From: a virus | Length of the DNA stretch: 64,000 bases | IMG/VR virus record: IMGVR_UViG_3300035703_000006 | Span: 183,113 to 247,112 of that record | Direction: 5' to 3' (one strand) | Shown: positions 29,059 through 36,414 of the stretch, piece by piece | How the letters are laid out: each line of letters starts with the position of its first letter | How positions within the stretch are numbered: position 1 is the first letter of the stretch | Made by a program: the position numbers and the translations under genes | Notes under the pieces: model-generated | The model's database searches: none | Seen by the model: only the letters and a program-made list of their open reading frames with translations | Told to the model about the DNA's origin: nothing

Positions 29059-29298
29059 ATGAACTACTATTACATTTGGTTTATTTTATTCGTTATAGTT
29101 GCTTATTTGATTATAACGGATAATAGCATTGCAATAGCATTTAACTATGTGATGAGGTTGATTCGTTTTGATTACGAAAAGATTGTTTGGTGGATTAGAA
29201 ATTCACCAGATAATCCCATTGTTCGTTTTCTAATTTATAGACGTTCAATGAAAATGGCAAAGGAACTTATGAAGGAATTTGAAGAAAAAAATGACTGA
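29059..29298 (+). CDS. Small membrane protein
   Basis: 79 residues. Residues 4-21 (YYIWFILFVIVAYLIITD) form a clear membrane helix, followed by a basic, aromatic cytoplasmic-type tail. It could act at the host inner or thylakoid membrane. Function unknown. Confidence 0.6.
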   Translation: MNYYYIWFILFVIVAYLIITDNSIAIAFNYVMRLIRFDYEKIVWWIRNSPDNPIVRFLIYRRSMKMAKELMKEFEEKND

Positions 29299-29542
29299 AC
29301 AAAAGAAATCAAAAAAATCTACTCCAAAGAAAAAAAGTACAGCAGTTAAAATCAGTGAGAGTGATAAAACTCATTTTCCCCATACTCAGTTTCCTATAAA
29401 AATTATTCACAAAGACGGAAAGGAATTGCAGGATACGAAGACTTGTTATTTTCAAAATGAAAGTCACGCACAAAAGTATATTGATAGATGCAAATTCAAG
29501 AAGACAGACTATCAGATGTTTGTAAAACCACAAAAAACGTGA
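29291..29542 (+). CDS. Small basic protein
   Basis: 83 residues from the ATG overlapping the upstream stop. The N-terminus is lysine-rich (KKSKKSTPKKKST), then a folded-looking part with TCYFQNESHAQKYID. Nucleic-acid binding is possible from charge alone. Function unknown. Confidence 0.5.
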   Translation: MTEQKKSKKSTPKKKSTAVKISESDKTHFPHTQFPIKIIHKDGKELQDTKTCYFQNESHAQKYIDRCKFKKTDYQMFVKPQKT

Positions 29543-29748
29543 AAAAGAAAAAAAATGCCTGGAGATGGTGGGCAAAGGCACTTGGTGAAAAAGCATATAA
29601 ATGTGATAAGGAATCCGATAGAGTTGCAGTAATTAGAACAATTATCTTTGCAACTTATCTAATTACAAACTGCTTTATTGTTTATGGTGTTGTGAGAACT
29701 CATATCATTCCAGCACCACAAAAAGCAGTAAAGTGTATTATTCAATAA
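29539..29748 (+). CDS. Small membrane protein (GTG start)
   Basis: 69 residues. GTG at 29539 overlaps the upstream TGA (GTGA), which is why I prefer it to the upstream in-frame ATG. KKKKNAWRWWAKALG precedes a membrane helix, TIIFATYLITNCFIVYGVV. Function unknown. Confidence 0.5.
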   Translation: MKKKKNAWRWWAKALGEKAYKCDKESDRVAVIRTIIFATYLITNCFIVYGVVRTHIIPAPQKAVKCIIQ

Positions 29749-29756
29749 GAAAAAAA

Positions 29757-29921
29757 ATGACTCAAAGAACTTTTATAGATAAAAATGGTAATTCTTGGTA
29801 CTGGGAAGAAACACCAGAAACAATAAAAGCAGTTGAAGAACTTGCTAAATTTGCTGGTAATTATCATGGACCCCTTTATGCACCTCATCCCGATTTAAAG
29901 AATGGAAAAGAAACTAATTGA
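29757..29921 (+). CDS. Small hypothetical protein
   Basis: 54 residues from ATG 29757. MTQRTFIDKNGNSWYWEETPET is followed by a helix and a Pro/His segment. Overlaps the next gene by 20 bases. Function unknown. Confidence 0.5.
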   Translation: MTQRTFIDKNGNSWYWEETPETIKAVEELAKFAGNYHGPLYAPHPDLKNGKETN

Positions 29922-30111
29922 CGATTGTTTTTACGTTCAACGAAAAAAGTATGGACTCTGGGACTCAACCGATCTTGAAGAAAATGGACTGGTCACGTCT
30001 CTCACTGAAGAGCAATGTATATCAGCGACCCGTGCTTTGCTTAAGTGGAGGCAGGAGGGTTTCCCTGAACCCCAAAGCATTCACTCAGGAGAAGTCGGAG
30101 GCAAATTGTGA
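29902..30111 (+). CDS. Small hypothetical protein
   Basis: 69 residues (MEKKLIDDCFYVQRKKYGLW...). An alternative frame over the same bases (from 29918) lacks matching junctions; this frame joins both neighbours by short overlaps. Function unknown. Confidence 0.5.
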   Translation: MEKKLIDDCFYVQRKKYGLWDSTDLEENGLVTSLTEEQCISATRALLKWRQEGFPEPQSIHSGEVGGKL

Positions 30112-30245
30112 GTGATACTGACTCAACAGCACCTTGGTACGAATTCATTTCATATTGTAGGTGCTGTGAAAGTCTTGGAGTAACACCTTCTCTCCAAAGG
30201 TTTATGGCATATCAAAGATACTTTAAGACTTATGGAATCAAATAA
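30108..30245 (+). CDS. Small Cys-containing protein (GTG start)
   Basis: 45 residues starting with GTG in a GTGA overlap. Contains SYCRCCESLGVTPSLQRF, three close cysteines that could bind a metal. It overlaps the next gene by 14 bases. Function unknown. Confidence 0.45.
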   Translation: MSDTDSTAPWYEFISYCRCCESLGVTPSLQRFMAYQRYFKTYGIK

Positions 30246-30435
30246 AAATCTATTTGAATTGATTGAAGAATTGCAAGAGAAAGTTCAATTCCTTGAAGAT
30301 CAGATAAAAGAGTTGCAGTATGAAAATATTGCAACTACAAATGAACTTTATCGTATGGAGAATTCCCTTGAAGCACGTATTGACATTCTTGCTTCAGAAC
30401 CTTATAATCTTGAAAGATTTTCACTTGAAAAATAA
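30232..30435 (+). CDS. Small coiled-coil protein
   Basis: 67 residues, nearly all predicted coiled coil: a heptad pattern in FELIEELQEKVQFLEDQIKE. Probably oligomeric. The next gene starts at its stop codon (TAATG). Function unknown. Confidence 0.6.
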   Translation: MESNKNLFELIEELQEKVQFLEDQIKELQYENIATTNELYRMENSLEARIDILASEPYNLERFSLEK

Positions 30436-30635
30436 TGTACGAACACCTATCAGAATATGAAAGAGCACTTGCTCGTTTTGGTGATAAAGTTGGTCTAATT
30501 GCTGGATTAGAAATCAACGATAAGATTTCACCAGAAGAAGCATATCAACAAATCAAAACTCTGTACAAAGAACTTAAATCTCTTCGCAAAGTAGAGAAAA
30601 AGGATTGGGAACAAGATATTCATATTGATATGTAA
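30435..30635 (+). CDS. Small helical protein
   Basis: 66 residues, helical and charged (SEYERALARFGDKVGLIAGLE; PEEAYQQIKTLYKELKSL). It shares TAATG junctions with both neighbours. Function unknown. Confidence 0.55.
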   Translation: MYEHLSEYERALARFGDKVGLIAGLEINDKISPEEAYQQIKTLYKELKSLRKVEKKDWEQDIHIDM

Positions 30636-30793
30636 TGGAAGACTCACTTAAAATTACAGAGAACGAGGACGGATCGTTCACTATGGATTGGGATCCACAA
30701 GACCCAAAATGGAAATTTCTTAATGGATTGACAAGCAAGGAGATCCAGGTTATAGTGGAGCAAGCAATTAAGGAACATCTTGATGGACTTTGA
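30635..30793 (+). CDS. Small conserved phage-type protein
   Basis: 52 residues. The segment ITENEDGSFTMDWDPQDP followed by KWKFLN and a short helix is a pattern I associate with small conserved proteins of T4-like cyanophages. The start overlaps the upstream stop and the gene overlaps the next by 11 bases. Function unknown. Confidence 0.6.
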   Translation: MEDSLKITENEDGSFTMDWDPQDPKWKFLNGLTSKEIQVIVEQAIKEHLDGL

Positions 30794-31508
30794 CTACAAG
30801 AAGTATTCTCTTGAAAATCTTGAGAATTGGATGCACGATGCAATGTCTTGTGCAGAAGCAACACCCCAAGAAATCTATGATGTTATTGTTGGTGTAGTTA
30901 AAGAAAACTATTACACATACAAACATCAAGCATCTCAGGCATATGAACTTCTTTCTCTTCTGAATAGTGGTATTGACAATAACAAATATCAGAATATTCT
31001 GAATAAAGTTCTGAGATGTGATAAGGATGATTCATTTGAAGAGTGTAAAAAGTCTTGGACTTCTTTCTGGGAAGATGATGCTATGCCTCCTTGGGGACAT
31101 AGTGATTTGGAAGCACTCAAATATACTGATGAAGAACTGAATGCAATGTGTGATAATGCAGCATCAGATCAAGAAAAAGAGCAGTGTCGTGAATATAATC
31201 TGCGGGAAGCAGAATATTATGATAAGCGAGCAAAACTTGATGCAACTTACGATGATATGGTTGCTGCTGGATATACAATGACTGATGATGGTTTTTGGAT
31301 TCCACCACAAAAAGAAGATAAAGTAGTTAAGTGGCAACTTTCTGTGGAAATAGATGGTCCCAGTGGAGAATATTTTGTATGTTTCCCTGATGACCTTCTA
31401 GAGGCAGCAAATCTTAAAGAAGGTGATGAAATTAAATGGGTTGATAATGGTGATGGTTCTTATACTATTCGTAAGGTAACTAAAGAGATTAAAATGGAGA
31501 ATTGTTGA
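30783..31508 (+). CDS. Protein with C-terminal AbrB/MazE-like domain
   Basis: 241 residues from the ATG at 30783. The N-terminal 170 residues are mostly helical with several Cys. The C-terminus (about 178-236: WQLSVEIDGPSGEY, FPDDLLEAANLKEGDEIKW, DGSYTIRKV) has the swapped-hairpin pattern of AbrB/SpoVT/MazE DNA-binding domains, with the typical LKEGDEI turn. It could be a transcriptional regulator of phage or host genes. No toxin gene is adjacent. Confidence 0.6.
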   Translation: MDFDYKKYSLENLENWMHDAMSCAEATPQEIYDVIVGVVKENYYTYKHQASQAYELLSLLNSGIDNNKYQNILNKVLRCDKDDSFEECKKSWTSFWEDDAMPPWGHSDLEALKYTDEELNAMCDNAASDQEKEQCREYNLREAEYYDKRAKLDATYDDMVAAGYTMTDDGFWIPPQKEDKVVKWQLSVEIDGPSGEYFVCFPDDLLEAANLKEGDEIKWVDNGDGSYTIRKVTKEIKMENC

Positions 31509-31735
31509 TGGCATTATCGGATTCTGTTGAAACTAACTTAAAAGAAGCAGAACAATCATTACGTGCTGCATTGTCATTTGCGGCACGTCAAGAACGTCCA
31601 ATGGTAGTTTCTGTGATTGCTGATTTAATTTCCCGCATTGAATCTGTGAGAAATACTGATGCAATTCTAGATAAACTTGAAAATCGCAAATTTGGTGACT
31701 CTGGATTTTTTGGAACTTTCTTTGGTAAAGAATGA
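31508..31735 (+). CDS. Small helical protein
   Basis: 75 residues, start at the upstream stop (TGATG). Amphipathic helices (VETNLKEAEQSLRAALSF, PMVVSVIADLISRIESV) and a Gly/Phe tail (GFFGTFFGKE). Function unknown. Confidence 0.55.
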   Translation: MALSDSVETNLKEAEQSLRAALSFAARQERPMVVSVIADLISRIESVRNTDAILDKLENRKFGDSGFFGTFFGKE

Positions 31736-32112
31736 TGGAAGAAAAACAACCCAACGAATTTGGTAAAGCAATGCAAGAGTGGTGGGATTCCGATGCTTGT
31801 AAAAATCTTCAGAAAGCAAATAAAGAAGCACGAGAACGTGCAGTTGGAAAGTATTTTATGCTTCCAGAATCAGAAAAACTGGATATGGTAGAAGCAATCA
31901 CATACATTATGTGCAAAGCAGAACAAAATGGGTGCAGTCATCGTGGACTTCAAGATGCACTTGGAATCTATCCTGCTGGTTTTTGGGTGAACCATCTTAT
32001 GGATGTACATAACTCACTTTACGAGTATTTTGATAAAAAAAGACAAAAACAAGAACTAGAGGACGATATTAAAACTTTACAGAAGTTTACGGAAAAAGAA
32101 AGAGAAGATTAA
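31732..32112 (+). CDS. Hypothetical protein
   Basis: 126 residues, ATG in an ATGA overlap (a second ATG follows directly). Contains WWDSDACKNLQKANKEAR and a coiled-coil-like C-terminus (KKRQKQELEDDIKTLQKF). Function unknown. Confidence 0.6.
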   Translation: MMEEKQPNEFGKAMQEWWDSDACKNLQKANKEARERAVGKYFMLPESEKLDMVEAITYIMCKAEQNGCSHRGLQDALGIYPAGFWVNHLMDVHNSLYEYFDKKRQKQELEDDIKTLQKFTEKERED

Positions 32113-32169
32113 GAAAAATCATTTTGACTAGATATTATGTTAGGATTTCAACAAATTTGAAAAGAAACT

Positions 32170-32376
32170 ATGACCCTCTCAAAAACTGGAACTGAAGTTC
32201 TAAATGATGAAGAATGGAATGAATTGGTTGCTCTTAAGAACGCAATTCATGATAATCCAGCATCAGTATCTTATGAAAAAATGGAAAAATTTACTGAACT
32301 AATGGTTCGTTCTCTTGAAGGTAAATTTGACCCTCCTCCTCCAAAAAATTGGAGAGGAAACACTTTAAGTGAGTGA
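32170..32376 (+). CDS. Small hypothetical protein
   Basis: 68 residues. Starts MTLSKTGTEVLNDEEWNELV and ends with a Pro-rich PPPPKNW. Last gene before the late-promoter block begins at 32377. Function unknown. Confidence 0.5.
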   Translation: MTLSKTGTEVLNDEEWNELVALKNAIHDNPASVSYEKMEKFTELMVRSLEGKFDPPPPKNWRGNTLSE

Positions 32377-32384
32377 GATAAATA
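32377..32384 (+). promoter_or_regulatory. T4-type late promoter (GATAAATA)
   Basis: GATAAATA, 23-30 bases before the ATG at 32407, just after the stop of the preceding gene. Confidence 0.65.
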
Positions 32385-32406
32385 TATAAGGGTTTGGTGT
32401 ATATAA

Positions 32407-33201
32407 ATGCTTGACGAAGCAAGGAAAAGAGAGAAAGTTGCGAATGCATTTTTAGCAGCAACAATGGCAGCATCTGCTGCACAATCACCAAAAGATTTCG
32501 TAAGAACAGGACACATTGAAGCACCTGGAACTGCTTTAATGCAAATGTGGGGAAAGAAAAGAGGTGAGGCAGAAAGAAATTTAGATAGTGGTAGAGTATC
32601 TCATCCTGCTCGCAATCGCAAGAAAAAGACATTTGAGGAATTTGTTTCTGAAGCAAGACAACCAACATTTTCAAGTAGAGCAGAACTTGAAAAGCATCAT
32701 AGTGGAATTCCATCTGGGTATTATGCTAATAATGCGGGAAGTACAGAAAATCCAAAGTGGAGACTGAAACCAAAATCTGGTGGTGTTAAAGAGAGACAGG
32801 CAAGAGCAGAAAGAATTGCTACTTTGAGTTCTGATGAAGAAAAACAAGCAGCAGCAAAAAAGGCAAATAAATTAAAAAGAGCAGGACTTGAGGCACATCA
32901 CATTACTCCAACTCATTATTCTGCAAAAATTAAATCATCTATGAGTGATGCTGAGTGGGAAGCACGAAAGAAAAGAGATGCAGAACAAGGAATTTATCAC
33001 GGGCATCATCCTAAAAATGTAATGGGTGTTGTGACTGATAGAACACCAGAAAGTAGAAGTAAAAGAGGAATTCGTCATAGAGCAGGTGGAGCACACGAAT
33101 TGGAAGGAAAGACGAAAGATATTGCACACGTTGGGCACAAGGGATTACTTGCTGCGGCACATAAAAGAAGATTGAGAAAAGAAAAGGAAACAAATAAATA
33201 A
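32407..33201 (+). CDS. HNH-like protein with an internal capsid-targeting-like motif
   Basis: 264 residues, very basic. After a first segment of about 73 residues comes KKKTFEEFVSEARQP, closely like the N-terminal capsid-targeting sequence of T4 internal proteins. The C-terminal part has GLEAHHITPTHYSAK and GIYHGHHPKNVMGVV, a His-His/His/Asn pattern resembling the HHH/NVM core of toxin-type HNH nucleases. It follows its own late promoter and heads the series of putative packaged proteins. A capsid-borne nuclease injected with the DNA is an attractive but unproven reading. Confidence 0.6.
   Translation: MLDEARKREKVANAFLAATMAASAAQSPKDFVRTGHIEAPGTALMQMWGKKRGEAERNLDSGRVSHPARNRKKKTFEEFVSEARQPTFSSRAELEKHHSGIPSGYYANNAGSTENPKWRLKPKSGGVKERQARAERIATLSSDEEKQAAAKKANKLKRAGLEAHHITPTHYSAKIKSSMSDAEWEARKKRDAEQGIYHGHHPKNVMGVVTDRTPESRSKRGIRHRAGGAHELEGKTKDIAHVGHKGLLAAAHKRRLRKEKETNK
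33193..33200 (+). promoter_or_regulatory. T4-type late promoter (AATAAATA)
   Basis: AATAAATA overlapping the end of the HNH-like gene, 20-27 bases before the ATG at 33221. Confidence 0.6.
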
Positions 33202-33220
33202 AAATAAAAGTCATAAAAAG

Positions 33221-33679
33221 ATGAAGACCTTCAAAGAGTTTTTAGAAGAAGCATATCTCGTTGAGATGCGTAAAGAAGATAAAGTTAAGGGTGAGAAGAA
33301 AACTCCACTTTATGTGACTAAAACTTCTGGTAGAGTTGTGAAGAATCCTGAGACTGGTCGTTCAGAAGTTAAAAAATCAACAAGAACTGCACTATCACCT
33401 AGAGCAGCAATCGGTAGGATTAAGCAGGGTATGAAAGACCCTCTCAACACCTATAGTCAACCAGAAACTTATGGTGCTACTAGACACGCACAAGGTGGTG
33501 GTGGAAGTGGAGCAGCAGCACCTGGAAGACTTAGAGGTGTTGGTAAGTTAGAAAAGCAGAAGATGGATAAGGAACAAAGAGAAAAAGGAGAAAGACCAGT
33601 TGGTTCAGGTCCATCTCCAGAATATAAAGTTGCATTGAGAAGAGCACAAAGAGCACGTTCATCTGGTGGTGGAAGATGA
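33221..33679 (+). CDS. Putative capsid-packaged internal protein
   Basis: 152 residues, strongly basic (rich in Lys/Arg/Gly). It begins MKTFKEFLEEAYLVEM, closely matching the capsid-targeting sequence MKTYQEFIAEA of T4 internal proteins IPII and IPIII; the L-x-E before Ala is the cleavage pattern of the T4 prohead protease gp21. The rest looks unstructured with a Gly/Ala linker (GGGGSGAAAPG). Probably packaged into proheads, processed after LEE and ejected with DNA. ATGA junction with the next gene. Confidence 0.65.
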   Translation: MKTFKEFLEEAYLVEMRKEDKVKGEKKTPLYVTKTSGRVVKNPETGRSEVKKSTRTALSPRAAIGRIKQGMKDPLNTYSQPETYGATRHAQGGGGSGAAAPGRLRGVGKLEKQKMDKEQREKGERPVGSGPSPEYKVALRRAQRARSSGGGR

Positions 33680-34998
33680 AGACTTATCAAGAGTTTATTT
33701 CTGAAGCAAAGAAGTGTTGGCCTGGATATAAGAAGAAAGGCACTCAAAAACTCTTTGGGAAGACTTATAATCGTTGTGTGAAAGAAGGAAAAGTTCCCTG
33801 GGATGACCCAAAATATCCACTACAAAGTGGATGGACTCCAGCAGAAAAGAATAGAGCAAAAAGAGAAAGAACTGGTGTAGAAGACCCTAATAATCCACAA
33901 TATAAAATAAGTGATAAAGATATGGCTAGATATAGTGGAATGAAAGAAGTAGATGATACTGAAACTTCAAAATCACCTAAACAAAAGAAAACTTTATTAG
34001 GTAAAAAGAAACCACTAGAACATAAAACTCCTCCACACAAATTCAAAAAACAAAGACATGTAGACAACACATCTGATAATCCGTATTCTAAAAATTCAGC
34101 TTCTGGTTTATTAAAACCTGCAACTCATACAAAGGGGCAAGGAAGAAGAGCAGTAGGAGATAAATTTGATTCAACAATAGCACAAACTCCAATTCGTTCT
34201 GATGATACAAGAAGAAGAACCTCCAAAAAATGGGGAGGACCAAATCCAAAAAAAGAAGAATTTGAATATGAACTAGAAGAAAGTTCATCGGGTGAAAGAA
34301 GTGGAAGAAGAACCAGAGGCAAGGTAACTCTTGCCCGTGGTCGTGGTGCTGATATGGACCGTAAAGAGAGAACTACTGCTGCGATTGCAAAGAAAGCAGG
34401 TCTCAAGGGAACTGGTAAGTATTCCACTAAAGATTTGAGAACCAGAGCAGATGATTATACAACTTATGATAGTGATGATACTGATGATGATTATGGTAGC
34501 ACCGAGCAGGACCATTACATCCGCACTCACTCTTCTGCAAGAAAAGCAGCAAAGGGAGAGCATTTAGTTAAAAAATACAAGTTTAGAAGAAAAACACCCG
34601 AAGGACACACTAAAGTTAAAACTGCACCTTCAAGTGAAAGTGTAAGAAGAGTAAAGGATTTAAGAAAACAAATGACTAAAGCAGGTGCTAATAAGAGAGG
34701 TCCAGTTCATACTGTTGATATTATGCATCGTGATAGTGATGTTGGAAAAGGTGATAAGGACCAACAAATGGAAAGAGGTAGAAACTTTATCCAAGCACTG
34801 AAAGATACACCAAAGCATCTGAAGAGAGCAGGTGCAAAAAAAGGTGAAACTGTAGTCGGAAAACCAACAGCAGTGATGTCTGGTGAAGACCAGAAGACTG
34901 GAGTAGCAAAGAGAGCAAAACTTTATAAGAAAGTATTCGGCAAAAAGAGCACTGAAAAGTCCGCAAAAACAGGATTGATGACTGGAAAGGTCGATTGA
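33676..34998 (+). CDS. Large basic putative capsid-packaged protein
   Basis: 440 residues. The first 11, MKTYQEFISEA, differ from the T4 IPII/IPIII targeting sequence at one position (Ser for Ala), predicting prohead protease cleavage after ISE. The mature protein is lysine/arginine rich, with several segments that could be separate small domains (KCWPGYKKKGTQKLFGKTYN; TTAAIAKKAGLKGTGKYS; HTVDIMHRDSDVGKGDKDQQ). EFEYELEESS inside resembles a further cleavable site. Function after ejection is unknown; DNA binding or host take-over are possible. Confidence 0.65.
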   Translation: MKTYQEFISEAKKCWPGYKKKGTQKLFGKTYNRCVKEGKVPWDDPKYPLQSGWTPAEKNRAKRERTGVEDPNNPQYKISDKDMARYSGMKEVDDTETSKSPKQKKTLLGKKKPLEHKTPPHKFKKQRHVDNTSDNPYSKNSASGLLKPATHTKGQGRRAVGDKFDSTIAQTPIRSDDTRRRTSKKWGGPNPKKEEFEYELEESSSGERSGRRTRGKVTLARGRGADMDRKERTTAAIAKKAGLKGTGKYSTKDLRTRADDYTTYDSDDTDDDYGSTEQDHYIRTHSSARKAAKGEHLVKKYKFRRKTPEGHTKVKTAPSSESVRRVKDLRKQMTKAGANKRGPVHTVDIMHRDSDVGKGDKDQQMERGRNFIQALKDTPKHLKRAGAKKGETVVGKPTAVMSGEDQKTGVAKRAKLYKKVFGKKSTEKSAKTGLMTGKVD

Positions 34999-35009
34999 AC
35001 CACTTTCCA

Positions 35010-35053
35010 AACTGTCCCCAGACCCCGCAAGGGGTCTTTTTTTGTGCTATAAT
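35010..35053 (+). promoter_or_regulatory. 38-type promoter (box ACTGTCCCCA, -10 TATAAT)
   Basis: The box starts at 35010 and TATAAT at 35048, exactly 38 bases on, with extended TGC before it. A terminator hairpin lies between the two elements. Confidence 0.6.
35020..35043 (+). terminator. Rho-independent terminator of the late block
   Basis: AGACCCC (35020-35026), loop GCAA, GGGGTCT (35031-35037) and a T7 run. It sits inside the promoter spacer of the next gene. Confidence 0.85.
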
Positions 35054-35073
35054 ACTTGAAACAAAGGACTCAA

Positions 35074-35481
35074 ATGGAACTTACAGTTGTAGCAATCAAA
35101 CGTGAAGATGGTCTGTATCACTTTGACCATCCTCATAATGATACAGTTGAAGAACTGCTGATGAATGGAACTGAAGAAGCAATTGATGAGCATTGCTACT
35201 TTAAGACTGGGAAGTATCCGATTGAAGGTGATGAAGTTGAGATTTCTCTCTTCCTTGAAGAACCTGCTGATTATGATACTCTTCTTGTGAAAGAAGTATC
35301 TGATGAAGAAGGAACAACTTATACTGATACTACAATGTGTCTTCCTGTATGGTTGTGCAACTGGAACCAAGGGTATTTTGGTTTTGTTCCAGAAAACCTT
35401 TATGTAAAAGTTCGTCCAATTAACAAAGGTCTTGAGAGTTTTGTGAAAACAACGGGAATGACTGGGTTTCTCAATAAATAA
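35074..35481 (+). CDS. Conserved-type hypothetical protein
   Basis: 135 residues from ATG 35074 (the -10 at 35048 excludes upstream starts). MELTVVAIKREDGLYHFDHP and TVEELLMNGTEEAIDEHC recall a family of small cyanobacterial and phage proteins of unknown role; the middle is acidic. First gene of a 38-type promoter. Confidence 0.6.
   Translation: MELTVVAIKREDGLYHFDHPHNDTVEELLMNGTEEAIDEHCYFKTGKYPIEGDEVEISLFLEEPADYDTLLVKEVSDEEGTTYTDTTMCLPVWLCNWNQGYFGFVPENLYVKVRPINKGLESFVKTTGMTGFLNK
35473..35480 (+). promoter_or_regulatory. T4-type late promoter (AATAAATA)
   Basis: AATAAATA overlapping the stop codon of the upstream gene, 22-29 bases before the ATG at 35502. Confidence 0.55.
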
Positions 35482-35501
35482 AGTTACTGAAAGAATTTAA
35501 G

Positions 35502-35828
35502 ATGCTCTCAACACAATACAGACTTAGGTTAGAAGCAATCTGCCATAAAATTTCCTTACACGAAGAAGTGTCTCTTGAAGATATGATTTGGGCAGAAAAA
35601 CTTGCAAAAGCAAATCGTTCTGCTGGGACAATGTTACGACAAGCACGTAGAAAGGCAGAAAATCCTGATATGCAAGAAGGTGATATGGATGATTTTTTAA
35701 ATCAACTTGATATTGGTGGTTTGGGAAATGAAAGATTTGGTGTTCGTAGATTTGAAAGTGTTGATGATATTGTAGATTTCTTTTCTGAAGATAGGGATAA
35801 ACCAGATGATTGGAGACAAAGAGATTGA
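35502..35828 (+). CDS. Hypothetical late protein
   Basis: 108 residues: a basic, helical first half (EDMIWAEKLAKANRSAGTML) and an acidic second half (MQEGDMDDFLNQLD). It has a late promoter box and lies among putative internal proteins but lacks the targeting N-terminus. Function unknown. Confidence 0.55.
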   Translation: MLSTQYRLRLEAICHKISLHEEVSLEDMIWAEKLAKANRSAGTMLRQARRKAENPDMQEGDMDDFLNQLDIGGLGNERFGVRRFESVDDIVDFFSEDRDKPDDWRQRD

Positions 35829-35834
35829 GGTAAA

Positions 35835-35842
35835 AATAAATA
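35835..35842 (+). promoter_or_regulatory. T4-type late promoter (AATAAATA)
   Basis: AATAAATA, 10-17 bases before the ATG at 35852; a second A/T-rich repeat follows. Confidence 0.5.
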
Positions 35843-35851
35843 AAAATAAAA

Positions 35852-36220
35852 ATGAAAACCTTTAAAGAATTTATTGAAGAATCTTGGTCACAAAAATATA
35901 AAAAGTCCATTGATTGCAATAATCCAAAAGGATTTTCACAAAAAGCACATTGTGCTGGAAGAAAGAAAAGAGCAGCAGGTGGTGAAACTAAATCTAAACC
36001 AATCTCCGAACATTGTGGTTGCACAGATAACGCAGTAGGTGAACTTGAGGACGGACTCAAGAAATTGAATGATACTTCTTATGATTCAATTGATAAGTTA
36101 ATGCGTAAAATTATGAAAAAGCACAAGATGAGTGCAAAGGAACTACATAATGCTTTTGTTGACACTCACGGTAAAATACCTGATGAGTGGATAAAACAAA
36201 TAAATAAAAGAAAAAAGTAA
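35852..36220 (+). CDS. Putative capsid-packaged protein with NPKGFSQKAHC motif
   Basis: 122 residues. MKTFKEFIEESWSQ is a third T4-type capsid-targeting N-terminus with an I-x-E cleavage pattern. IDCNNPKGFSQKAHCAGRKK follows, a Cys-containing basic motif known from virion and internal proteins of T4-like cyanophages; the C-terminus is helical (KLMRKIMKKHKMSAKELHNAF). Probably packaged in the head. Function unknown. Confidence 0.6.
   Translation: MKTFKEFIEESWSQKYKKSIDCNNPKGFSQKAHCAGRKKRAAGGETKSKPISEHCGCTDNAVGELEDGLKKLNDTSYDSIDKLMRKIMKKHKMSAKELHNAFVDTHGKIPDEWIKQINKRKK
36199..36206 (+). promoter_or_regulatory. T4-type late promoter (AATAAATA)
   Basis: AATAAATA at the end of the upstream gene, 19-26 bases before the ATG at 36225. 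Confidence 0.5.
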
Positions 36221-36224
36221 TCAG

Positions 36225-36383
36225 ATGAAACCAACACCTAGAGAACTACAGGAAACTTATAAGACTTATTCAAAAGTTGTAGAGCATTTAGTTGCTGAAG
36301 GTTATGCAGATGATAATGAATCAGCAGATAAGATTATTGAGGGAATGAGTGAAACCTGGTATAATCTTATTATTGGATATTGA
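36225..36383 (+). CDS. Small protein with the EGYA...MSExW domain
   Basis: 52 residues. EHLVAEGYADDNESADKIIEGMSETWYNLII is the short helical domain also found in the proteins at 36415 and 39864. Here it stands almost alone, which marks it as an independent folding or docking unit. Function unknown. Confidence 0.6.
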   Translation: MKPTPRELQETYKTYSKVVEHLVAEGYADDNESADKIIEGMSETWYNLIIGY

Positions 36384-36386
36384 TTT

Positions 36387-36394
36387 TATAAATA
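36387..36394 (+). promoter_or_regulatory. T4-type late promoter (TATAAATA)
   Basis: A perfect TATAAATA, 21-28 bases before the ATG at 36415. Confidence 0.7.
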
Positions 36395-36414
36395 CCTAAA
36401 AAGTATTTGTAAAA

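Noticed and set aside
29918-30115. 65-codon frame overlapping the gene at 29902
   Set aside because: It lacks overlap junctions to its neighbours and has an unlikely composition compared with the 29902 frame.
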